64,000 bases of DNA from Gloeophyllum trabeum ATCC 11539 (Eukaryota > Basidiomycota > Agaricomycetes > Gloeophyllales > Gloeophyllaceae), in assembly GCF_000344685.1 (NCBI RefSeq), contig NW_006920416.1, forward strand, positions 1,634,526 to 1,698,525, written 5' to 3'. Position numbers and translations under genes: made by a program. Under the pieces are notes generated by a model, which did not search any database, had not been told where the DNA came from, and worked only from the letters and a program-made list of their open reading frames with translations. Below are positions 45,623 to 55,756 of this stretch, one piece after another; positions within the stretch are counted from its first letter, which is position 1; the number at the start of each line of letters is the position of its first letter.

Positions 45623-47997
45623 CTAGCTCGTCTCGACGAGCTTCCTGATCTCCTGCAGGATCCGCCGCTGCTGGTCTCTCTCCCCTCTTACGCATTCGAG
45701 CTCCTTCCTCAGCTCGCGCTCCTCCTCTCCCCTCCCTTCGCGCGGCACGAGCAGATCGCACCAGTCCAGCCCGTCCGTGTCCGGCGCTGTAACGTCGACG
45801 TCCAGAAGTCGGGGAGGAGGCTGGGTTGTTGTTCGGTTCTCTCTGTCCAAGTCGTGCTCGCTCTTCCCGGGGAAAACCAACCGGTCGAAGCTGACCGCGC
45901 TGTCGGGCACGTCATACTCGCCAAAACCTGCTAAGCATCGCGAGTCAACACCATCACCACGCCCGGATAAGATAAGGGAAGGCCTTACTCATGACAGAGT
46001 ACACGCTCGCAGAGTCCCCTCGCACGAGACTCCCCTTCTTTGGTTCAAACGCCCCGTTAAGGACGAAATCTACATTCCATCCAGCCCCATGAGCATCTCT
46101 CCACCGACAACATGCAGAAGAGATCAGACAACGCAAGACAAACATCCACTCACCAGGCGGCACGCTATCTCCCACCAGCCCCACACCCAGACCAACCCTC
46201 CCGTCCCCAAACTCGGACGCAGGCGAAGAAATCGACGAGGCCGACGACCCCTCATCCGGCGCGAGGCTCAGATTCTCCGACGCAAGCCGGCGGTGCCCCG
46301 CCCGCGGCGACACGTACGGCGCGCGCCCGTCTCTCCGCTCTGCCCTCTCCCGCTGCGAGCTTCGCCTCTCCAGCCCCGGGCGCCCTCCATCCCGCTCCCC
46401 CGCCCTCTGTCTCTCACTCTTCGAGTTCCCCCTATCCAACCCACTCCCACTCTCGCCAAACAACCCCTCATAAATCGCCCCCCAGCGCTCCATCACCCAC
46501 CCGAGCATCTCCTCGCCCCGTCTCTTCTCCTCCCGCTCCCGTTCCCGCTCCCGCTCCTTTGCATTCAGCGCCCGCAAATCGCCCTTGGGCGCGAGCAGCC
46601 CCCCGCCGAGCACGCGCCAGCCAAACATCCTTGCCACGTCCCCCGGGAGCATCCCGTTCTCCGGCGAGAGCGGGATCTGCGTGAAGAACGAGAGGAGGTA
46701 CGTCAGGAGACTCAGATTCTCCCTCGGCAGCAGTCTTAACAGCAGCTGCGCGACCGTCACCCTCTTCTCCTCGTCCTCGCCCCGCTTACTGTCACCGTCA
46801 CTATCGCAGGGCGCGACGCACCACGCCCAGAGCCCCGCGCCGACCTCGCGCGGGAGCACCGGCGCAGGCAGCGAGCAGAGGTACGTGAGGAGCAGCGCGC
46901 AGACGTCCTCGGTGCGCTCGGCGCGGAGGGAGTGGGCGGCGCCGAAGGAGGGCGGCGTGTCGTACAGCGAGATGAGCGCCATGTGACGCGCGCGCGAGGG
47001 CAGCGCGCGGAAGAGGTGCGGCTGGTAGATGCCTGGGGAGGTGGTGGTAAGGTGGTCGGTAGGGAGGAGGGGGAGCGAAGAGAAGTACCTGTTTTGTATA
47101 GCTGCTCGACGCACGCGTGCGCGACGACGGGGAGGCGTTGCGTGTACCCGGCTATGACCGCCGTTGTGGACGCATACGCCATGCTCTTCCTGATCGCAAC
47201 GCCGAACACGCCTGCGTGTCACCCACCATGTCGTCAGCATGATCCCAGATTAACTATCCACCAGACAATCGACCAAAACACTCACGCCTACTACTGCTGG
47301 TGCTGGCATCTGCCTGCTCTTCTTCGTCTTCCTCGTGGATAGCTAAAACCTCGGGTAGGGCGAGTATTTCTTTGACGTTCACGCCCATCGCCCGCAGCGC
47401 TAGATCCAGCTGGCGGTACGCCTTGCGTACATTTGGCACAGGCAGCGGCGGGGGAGGCGGTGCGCTGTCTCTGCGCTCCCGCTCACCCAATACCGATGAG
47501 TCTGATCCTGATTTCCTCGTCATAGCAGACGAGGAGGGGGAAGCGGGTGAGAAATACATGCTGTCTCTGCCCGGCGGCTGGTCGTAGCGCGGGTAGTGAA
47601 ACAGCGGGGCCTGGCCACACGCCCTGGCAAGCCTGTCGCCGTCGATATCGTGCGCGAACGCAGACGCAGCCAAGGGGATGTTGACGCTCGCGTACCGGGG
47701 GCGGTGGGTGGGCGCGGACGCGGGGAACGAGAAGCGTTTCGCTGCTGACGAGGGCGAGGGGGGTGAGGCAGGTGGTGGTGGCTGGGAAGAGCCTAAAGGC
47801 GAGCCTGGGCGGGACGCGGCGTCTATAGAAGCGCGGTAGGGCCTCAGGATTCCGCGTGGGCGAGCTGCTGCGTCACGGCGCGGCGCGGACGCGTCCAGCG
47901 ACCGGCGGGCTGTGGCATCCGGGTCGCACTCGCAGTGCGCCGCGCGGGAGTAAGCATCGGCGGGCAGCGAGACGCGGCGGGCGGCGGGGTCGGCCAT
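45623..47997 (-). CDS. RhoGAP-domain protein
   Basis: The start is MADPAARRVSLPADAYSR at 47997. A long Ser/Pro-rich N-terminus comes first. A RhoGAP-like domain is then assembled across two introns: VFGVAIRKSMAYAS, RLPVVAHACVEQLYKTGIY, LFRALPSRARHMALISLYDT and VCALLLTYLCSLPAPVLP. In the family the arginine finger lies in a G(I/L)FR motif; here the best match is HLFRALPS, displaced by an inserted QPH, so GAP activity is plausible but not certain. After the domain come an Arg/Glu-rich charged segment and a C-terminal coiled-coil-like stretch (ERELRKELECVRGERDQQRR). It would stimulate GTP hydrolysis by a Rho-type GTPase at growth sites. It lies between two P450 genes with no evident functional link. 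Confidence 0.75.
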
Positions 47998-49611
47998 GTC
48001 GAGGTCGAGGGTGGCAGTAAAGAAAAACACAAAGGCTGAGGCGGCTGTGATCTGTGACCAGCACGGGAGTCGAGGAGTTAGTACCAGACTAGGATTGGAC
48101 GGACAGACGGAAAGGGAAACGGGCGTGGATGGCGGACCTGGACTCGGGGCTAGGCTTGTCTTAAATCGACAGGCTAAAGGCGGCTGACGCTGATGAAGTC
48201 ATCCGCGCGGAAAGTGCGGCACATCTTCGAGTTCTGCCTGCGCTATGAGAGACTGGACTGCGACGCGATTGCGAGCTGGGAACAGAATCCTGATACCCCG
48301 CGCGTTCCTGCTTATCCCTTTCAGACCGGTTGCCTATCTCGTCCAGGTGATTTTCTTTTGCTTGCCTGCTTCATGCTCGCTTTCCACCGGATAAATTTGT
48401 TCGAATAAAAGGCATCTTTCTCAACAGAGCTAATAGGACGAGGTCGGCCATGACAGCGAGGGCGAGTGCTCGCGGATAAAGTCAAGCCTCTCGTCAATGC
48501 GATCGGGTATTGGATCTGGGTCGCGGCCCATCGCCGGCGGCACGGACTTATCGGACTTGCCGTGGACGGGGTGGACCGAACCTTAACCTCGCCCTGCCCT
48601 CTTCCTATTTGGTGGCTGGCACGCTGTTCCACTATGTACGAGTATGATATCATCTGAAATATTTTGCGCGAGGTATCAGAATATACGAGTCAAGCGGCAG
48701 GCACTTACCGATATCTGAAGCGATCACTCGGTCTAATCATCCGAGACATTTCTGATTCCATACTGTATCATCAGGTCGTATCCCCATATGAGTACCTTGC
48801 TATGAGTACATTGCCGCTGGGCTCCCCGTCGCGTCTCCAACGGACACCCTTAGCCAGGGCATCATCGAGGTCTATCACCGCCTCAGCAGAACCGATGGGC
48901 GCGTGGCCACCTGCGTGCATGTTGTCCGTGCTCCCCTCATCTGGCCACAGTACAGCCGTTGGATTTGAGTCAGCTAGGGGGCTCTACACCGCACCAGGCT
49001 GAAGAAAAGCGGGAACTTACCTTCGCATAACTTCCCTGACTCATGGCTAGCGTCCTAGTCCTCCCCCTAGTGACTAAGTCCATATATACGCCGGACTCGC
49101 AATGCTTTATGATAGACTATAAACGCGGAGTACGTGAATATTATCACGGAGTATATGATTAACTATATACGTAGTTAATCGGGTTGCATCTGACATACCT
49201 CCTTTCGAGTGGAGGCGGCACGACATTCCATCTTCTACACATACTGAATAGACGGGACAAAGCCACCCACGTTGCACCCACGAACCGGACATCTGCCAGT
49301 TCTGCGGGTAGCCGCAATATTGAGCTGGCGCCCAAGTTCCGCATCTCGAGTCGCTCGCGGTAAAGGGGCAGTGGGAAGTTGGAACTCAGCACTAAGCAAA
49401 CTTCGGACGCGTCAAGCGCACGTGCCTAGTACTCCTATCCTGCGCGAACAGTACTGACGCCCTGCGCCCGGGTTGACTTCGGATCGACTCCTATGCATAT
49501 ATAGGGCACATATATTGTGTGTGGAGGGTGTCGTGTACATTGTCTCTAAAACGGCTTCGCAGCAGTCGATTTCTTTGAAAACAATTGTATGATGTGCAGC
49601 AAGTCCCCTCG
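47998..49611. other. Intergenic
   Basis: No gene, RNA or repeat recognised. This interval separates the RhoGAP start from the 3' end of the second P450. Confidence 0.4.
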
Positions 49612-51997
49612 CTATGCCTCCCGGACTAGGGAAACACGAAGAGGGAGCTTCACCCCGTCGCCGACCTCCCCATCCACCACAGGGAACATCAACGCGGGCC
49701 CCTCCCTCCTAATCCGCCTCTCATCCACAGCGGGGGAGAACTCAAACTTGCTGACCAGCTCGACGAGGAATGCTTGCATCTCCGTCATCCTAAATTCAAA
49801 TATTTGTAAGGCCACTCCATTCCCCAGTAGAGAACTCACGCGAAGCGCCATCCGATGCAGGAACGCGTGCCACTGGAGAACGTCATGCTGCCACGAGAGT
49901 GAGATCCGTGACGAACGGAAAGGAGGAGGTACATACACATTCCCAACTACGCCGACGGCAGTTTGGTCCTTCCTGCGCTCTGTCCCCGAGAGCCACCTCT
50001 CGGGATTGAATGCATCGGCATCGGGGCCCCACATATCTTTATCCCTGCTCACTTTGTCAGTATCCAGGATCTCGGGCTTGCGGATGTCAAGCAGCACCTG
50101 TTGTACGCAGCAATGGAGAGCATTATTTTTGTTCCAGCGGGGATGACTATCTTCTCGAGAATTTCCCCAGTCGTGGATCGGATAGGCGTGGACAGCGGGA
50201 CGACCTGGTCGTCTTTCACCATCCGCACAATGCGAGGAAAGGCTGGATGGAGCCTCAGACCTTCCTAACAGCCCGTCACCACGCCAGGTCAGCAAGCACT
50301 CGGTATATTCAACCAAACCAAAACTCGCCTTGAGAACGGCCTGGAGGTACGACATGCCCTCGATATCCGCGAGAGACAGCTCCATCTGTGTACCGCCGGA
50401 GTGTGCACGTACTTTGGCTTCGGTGTCCTGGATTTCCTTGCGAAGCTTGTCTTGGACGTCCGGGTGCTTAGCGATTTCCCATAGAGTCCAAGTGAGTGTA
50501 GTAGATGTCGTCTCGTGCCCCGCAAAAAGGATGATCCTTGATTTTATGAGCGTTTGCGCCATGGACACCAGGGGGGGAAGAGAAGTGAGTAACACGTACC
50601 GCATCTCAGCGTACAGCTCCTCATCAGAGAGCCGGGCTTTGGGGTTCGTAGAGAGATTCCCTTTCACTTCACGGCAGTCAGATAAGTACGGACATTAGAG
50701 GCTCGATCAGTACTTGCCGAGCAAACTCATAACGTCCTTGCTGTTCCGTCCCAAGCCTATCGCCTCCCTCTTGTCGGTGACTAGCTGCTTGGCGACACGG
50801 GTGGAGACCTCCGCTGTATTAACCATCATCCTGAACCTGACCCACGATTCACCATAAGACACCGCTGTGTATCTTAAAGGCTAGAGCTCACCTGCGCGAA
50901 GGCCAGACGGTGAAGAACTTCTCCACAATTCTCGCCGGGAGGCGATCCATCAGCGCGTCGTATAACACACGGAAGGTACTCTGGATGCCGAAGAGCGTGA
51001 TACTACACGAGAGTAGAAATCAGCCTGTACCAGGAAATAAGGACGGGACTACTAACTTGACCACTTCGTAAGCCTTGCCAAGTTCGCTATCGCCGTTGCG
51101 CAACGAATCGAATTGGTAGTCAAAAGCAGCTATGAAGGATGCGTTGAATGAGGCTAGGCAAGAATAGCGCAATCAACGTCTTGGCCTGACCTTCCCCGAT
51201 GGCGTCCAGAGTCGCCCTGCTCATCCAAGAGGGGATGTTGAACACTATGGGTGCTGTATCCCCGTTATGTTCGGTGACCTCAGCCGATATCGTATCCGTC
51301 CATCTGGACACCAGCTGAAATATCCAAAGCCTCAGCATATGCACCAGGCTCGAGGTGAGAACCACTCGCCTCCTGAGCATGTTTTCTGAAAACCGGAAAG
51401 AGGGCTTTGGCCTCGGGTCCGCCGAATGCAGGTAACATGACCTTGCGATGACGCTTATGTACATCTCCTGCTCGAGAAGGCGATGAGTATTCATCGAAGG
51501 ACAAACTGAACGGGAAAATGCAGACCGTCAACGGAGTTCAGGCTATGGCCATTGATGATGTGGGAGATCGCGCGTTTCCCACCAGTCTCTTTGAGGAAGC
51601 TATACGCAGACGTGTGCAGGATGTATTGCAGCGCCTTCGGGTCACTGATCATGAGATGGTCCTCCTATCCATACGCGCATAAAGGTAAGAAAGAGAGGGC
51701 ATGATGTGGATGGCGTACCCCCAAAATCCCTTTGTACCGAACGACTGATCCAAAGCTATCCTTCCATTTGAAGTCGGCCTTTGCAGCTCCGCCTTGAAAG
51801 ACATCCGTCAAGTGGCCTATAAATCGGCAGGAAGTAAGATAGATGGTATATTGGGCTACAGATCCAAACAAACCTAAGACGAAGGATTGCGACTTGGGTC
51901 CTGGTATATGTGAGAGTGAAGATCGACTCCATCTCTTGTAGACATAGGCTACAAGGAAAACCACACAAGCCAAGAGTGAAGGAGTAGGAGAAAACAT
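49612..51997 (-). CDS. Cytochrome P450 monooxygenase 2
   Basis: The start MFSPTPSLLACVVFLVAYVY at 51997 is an N-terminal membrane anchor followed by LSHIPGPKSQSFVLG; an ATG at 52075 is an alternative. Exons then give LMISDPKALQYILHTSAYSF, the helix C region VHKRHRKVMLPAFGGPEAK, I-helix FAGHETTSTTLTWTLWEI, ExxR in EGLRLHPAFPRIVR, FNPERWLSGTER, and the heme loop FSSGTRSCIGWRFA. The stop is at 49612. All conserved parts are intact, so it should be active. The order of motifs and several short stretches match P450 1 at 42634 (HRRHRKVM.PAFG), indicating a shared ancestor. Substrate unknown. Confidence 0.9.
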
Positions 51998-52199
51998 TTC
52001 GGGGATAGGAAAGTGAGGCTTCTGTACGGTAGCACCTGTAGAGAGCGTAACGCTCCGATGCTCGAACCATCTCATCACCTAGTATTTATATCCAGGTCGT
52101 AGCCCAGAAGGAACACGAACTCGCTCCTCGAACTTCTCTGAACATAATCATGACAATGTCAAAGGGGCATAATATGTGGGCGTACGCTAGCCTACAAGG

Positions 52200-52440
52200 T
52201 GTGTAGCATAGCAGCGCCTTCCTGTGACTGTGCCGATGAAATCGCTGGGTGCGGAGAGAAGACCGAGCTGTTCTATACTTACACTACATGCACCGGTTCC
52301 GTGACACTTTATTATTGTGCATCGTCTGGTTCACAACACTGGAAGTAACAGGCTTGTGGCGGCAAGCATGAGTGCTTTCTTGTGACGCTGCCGATGAAAT
52401 CGCTGCCAGTGGGTTCGGTCAGAACACCGAGTGGTGCTTC
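52200..52440. repeat. Diverged tandem duplication upstream of P450 2
   Basis: CCTTCCTGTGACTGTGCCGA then TGAAATCGCTG (from about 52216) recurs as CTTTCTTGTGACGCTGCCGA then TGAAATCGCTG (from about 52374). The spacing is about 158 bp, and it lies in the promoter side of the minus-strand P450 gene. Confidence 0.6.
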
Positions 52441-52632
52441 AAATTCGGCGGCTGAAGGTTCCGTCATCGAAGTTGCTCAATAAAATGAAGTTCGCAATAT
52501 CTTCAGGCTGGGTATAGAGACCGCGATGGAGGTAGTAAGGAATCAAGGAACACCTGGAACTTGAAGTTGAAAGCACGAGTCGCGACGCGTCACACGCACG
52601 TGACTGGTACATCCTCAGCAAAACCCGCTTAA

Positions 52633-52782
52633 GGCTCCGTTCGGTTGCACGGCCGCGTCGCGGCGCTCTCAAGGCGCCACAGCCAGCTCGGCCGCGTGGC
52701 AGTGCTTTTAGTGAGAGGCGATTGGCTGAAAGACTGTTTTGGCGTCGTTGGCCGCGACGCGACCATGCATCCGAACGCAGCC
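52633..52782. mobile_element. Tourist-like MITE (PIF/Harbinger type), TAA target duplication
   Basis: The ends GGCTCCGTTCGGTTGCACGG and, on the other strand, GGCTGCGTTCGGATGCATGG continue to CGCGTCGCGG as a terminal inverted repeat of about 33 bp. TAA flanks both ends (52630-52632 and 52783-52785). A 150-bp size, GGC.. termini and TAA duplication are the marks of Tourist elements. Confidence 0.85.
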
Positions 52783-52944
52783 TAAATCACCAATAGGCAT
52801 GCTCAATTCTACAATTCGGCCGTTCGCTCGAGCAATCGTTCGCGCTTTCGTTCGCGCCAGGAATAGCTCAAGAAGTGATGCGGGAGATGGCCGAAGGGAG
52901 CCGAGCGTCTGCTCCCTCGAGCGGCTCGAACTTCAAAGTTTTGC

Positions 52945-53164
52945 AACGTCTCCTATTCACTGGCAATAAGCTCATTACATGGTGGTAACATAGTAACAGA
53001 ACAGACGTTTAGTGCCTGTCATCATTACTTTAATCCCCATCCTACGGCGCAGGCCCAGTAGTACATTCCTAACCATATATTGTATTTGGGTTACTTACAC
53101 AGAGAGCTTGAGCGAGCCAAACCAGCGCAGAGGAGAAAGTCACATGATTATTCGGCCATCTCCC
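52945..53164. repeat. 220-bp sequence, left copy, ending at the assembly gap
   Basis: Identical over all 220 bases to 53551-53770, in direct orientation. It abuts the run of N. Confidence 0.95.
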
Positions 53165-53550
53165 NNNNNNNNNNNNNNNNNNNNNNNNNNNNNNNNNNNN
53201 NNNNNNNNNNNNNNNNNNNNNNNNNNNNNNNNNNNNNNNNNNNNNNNNNNNNNNNNNNNNNNNNNNNNNNNNNNNNNNNNNNNNNNNNNNNNNNNNNNNN
53301 NNNNNNNNNNNNNNNNNNNNNNNNNNNNNNNNNNNNNNNNNNNNNNNNNNNNNNNNNNNNNNNNNNNNNNNNNNNNNNNNNNNNNNNNNNNNNNNNNNNN
53401 NNNNNNNNNNNNNNNNNNNNNNNNNNNNNNNNNNNNNNNNNNNNNNNNNNNNNNNNNNNNNNNNNNNNNNNNNNNNNNNNNNNNNNNNNNNNNNNNNNNN
53501 NNNNNNNNNNNNNNNNNNNNNNNNNNNNNNNNNNNNNNNNNNNNNNNNNN
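53165..53550. other. Assembly gap (386 N)
   Basis: Undetermined bases. Both flanks carry the same 220 bp touching the gap on each side, which suggests an unmerged overlap and not missing sequence. Confidence 1.
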
Positions 53551-53770
53551 AACGTCTCCTATTCACTGGCAATAAGCTCATTACATGGTGGTAACATAGT
53601 AACAGAACAGACGTTTAGTGCCTGTCATCATTACTTTAATCCCCATCCTACGGCGCAGGCCCAGTAGTACATTCCTAACCATATATTGTATTTGGGTTAC
53701 TTACACAGAGAGCTTGAGCGAGCCAAACCAGCGCAGAGGAGAAAGTCACATGATTATTCGGCCATCTCCC
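53551..53770. repeat. 220-bp sequence, right copy, starting at the assembly gap
   Basis: Exact direct copy of 52945-53164, beginning at the first base after the gap. Confidence 0.95.
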
Positions 53771-53860
53771 GCATCACTTCTTGAGCTATTCCTGGCGCGA
53801 ACGAAAGCGCGAACGATTGCTCGAGCGAACGGCCGAATTGTAGAATTGAGCACGCCTAAT

Positions 53861-54431
53861 GACAGATACCGACTCGAAATACAAATCAATTTATAATGCC
53901 ACCGCTCGCCCAGCCAGATCTGCCTTTGCAGGGATCTGGAAGCCGCACAGACGGTTTGGATAGTAGTGCCGCAGCACCGGCCGGACTGTCACCACAGTAT
54001 GCATTGCGTATTTCATGAAGGGGTGACCGTTAATCCACTAAGTGTGGCTGGATCGATACAATCGTTGTGCACACAGCTGTACGGACACGTACACGAGAAG
54101 CCATGAGATTCAGAGAATGCTGTAAGTTGGGCCACGATGGTTCTAGTGCGTATGTACGTTTTACGTCCATCGAGAGTCACGGTTGGACAGATTCTAGATA
54201 GTGAGTCAAGGATACATATGCAGCCATTCGCACCACGTGCAGGCTTCGTACACCGTATACCGGATTATTGCCTGCTGCTCGCATCTTTCATAGCCCTGAC
54301 GACTTTGTCGCAGCAAAGAAGGTAAGATCCAACGTTCTCTTATCAGAATGGCCTCTGTTGGTACGTACCACTTACGTCTGTAATCTTACCAGAGTCACAG
54401 CGTACAGGTAAGAGAACCCAGTCATCAAACC
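53861..54431. other. Intergenic
   Basis: No gene recognised between the TIR element and the next start. Confidence 0.4.
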
Positions 54432-55756
54432 ATGGCGAAGTTAAATCATCGCTTCGGACTCGAATCCAACCCCCCCAACCCTCCCGCTAAGGCCATGGTC
54501 AGCCTAAAAGATGAGTCCTCGGCCAGCTCCGGTGCGCACCTCCACGCCCAGTGCCTCTAACATAGTTCATACTATATGCATTGATGTAGGAACACTCACG
54601 CGCTGCGGGAACGGTATGCCTAATGCTTCCCAGTCTGGAAGTGGGCTGGTGGACGGCAGTTTGTGCTGGACCTACGGCTCGACGCGCAGGACATACTCGC
54701 AGGTGCTCACACATCAGCTTGGGCCGGACTTGCAAAGACAGCTTCTGGTGAGCACCGTGCCTTTCCTCTACTATTCGTGATCCTGACCTGTGTGCCCTCG
54801 CATCGGTTTACTGCGAATAGAAGGACGTTGTGCAGCTCGCAGGGAACTACCTCGACTTCAACCTAACGATCAGGCAGCAGGCGTCTGGCCAGTGGGAGGC
54901 CTTCATCGAGGATGTGAGTAGCTTGTGACCTCTTGAAGACTAACCGGACGTCTGATATTTATACGTGTCCAAGGCATCCGCCCAGTTTCCTATCTTCGCC
55001 AAATATCCCTCGTCCTGGCCTCTTCGGGACTACATGTGCCGGTACTTGTGCAACAGGTCGAACTCCAGAAGAAGGAAATCACGAGCGCTGGGAGAGACAG
55101 CGAAGAGCGGGACTGGTGATAAAGAGAACGAGGGTATGGGAGCATCAGCTTCCCAGGCAGTGGTGAAGGTGGGTAGACGGGCCAGGAGGATCGAGACTTA
55201 CCATCGAGCTGGCAGCATCCTGGTGAGTCTTTCGTGGTGCTGAGTGGATGTGGGACAGATAGTATGGTAATGTAGACTGGCAAGAAGTCTTTCGCGAAGG
55301 CGGCGATCCGAAAAGAGGTCAAGACAAGAATAAAGAAGGGTAAAGTACGTAACTCTTATGCTCCATATCGAGACATGGAGTCTAAAGCACTCGTCTCTCG
55401 TAAAGGCACAGGTGTATGTCGACGTGCCGCCGAGGGCGTCCGTACCAGCCTCCGCCGCCCGCTCACCTTCCGCCGCCCCCACCCTCGCATCACCCTCCCC
55501 TCCACCAGGTTCGCCCGCGCCGCAAACCGACAGCGACACTTCCGAAGAAGTCAAGGCATTCCTCCGTACCCTCACCCCGAGCATGGACCACCTCCACCCC
55601 AAGCTTCTCGCGCTCGGATTTCGCGACTTGAGTGCGATCGCTGCGTGGCCGAAGGAACGGCTGGAGGCCCTGCTGGAGGAGCTCGTGAAGAGGGAGCAGG
55701 TGAATTGGTTCGACGCGTGGGTGGTCAAGTGTGGGCTCGAGGCAATCAAGGGTTAG
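54432..55756 (+). CDS. Helical-domain family protein, member 3 (unknown function)
   Basis: Six exons (54432-54531, 54590-54747, 54821-54913, 54974-55222, 55276-55344, 55406-55756) join to about 339 residues. As in members 1 and 2 there is a 31-codon exon (KDVVQLAGNYLDFNLTIRQQ, ending WEAFIED), then an exon opening ASAQFPIFAKYPSSWPLRDY, then a C-terminal helical domain (EEVKAFLRTLTPSMDHLHPK, then AAWPKERLEALLEEL). An extra small basic exon (TGKKSFAKAAIRKEVKTRIK) may be a nuclear localisation signal, and a Pro/Ser/Ala-rich linker precedes the last domain. Starting at 54432 needs one 58-nt intron; an ATG at 54511 would avoid it but reads a less protein-like stretch. Confidence 0.72.

Larger units (their letters stand above)
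52795..53857. mobile_element. TIR element with 99-bp arms, AAT duplication, interrupted by an assembly gap
   Basis: The arms 52795-52893 and 53759-53857 are near-perfect inverted repeats starting AGGC(A/G)TGCTCAATTCT and rich in CGTTCG. AAT flanks both sides (52792-52794, 53858-53860). If the gap and the duplicated 220 bp are removed, the element is 457 bp. That is one base from the 458 bp of the element at 762-2024, which also begins AG, contains TGCTCAATTCT and makes a 3-bp duplication. The two are probably one family. Confidence 0.8.

Noticed and set aside
46112..46739. Long plus-strand frames opposite the RhoGAP gene
   Set aside because: Antisense shadow of a GC-rich coding region; proline/arginine-rich without motifs, while the minus strand has clear domain sequence.
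54450..54475. GACTCGAATCC as a tRNA B box
   Set aside because: No matching A box, acceptor stem or cloverleaf around it; it lies in a coding exon.
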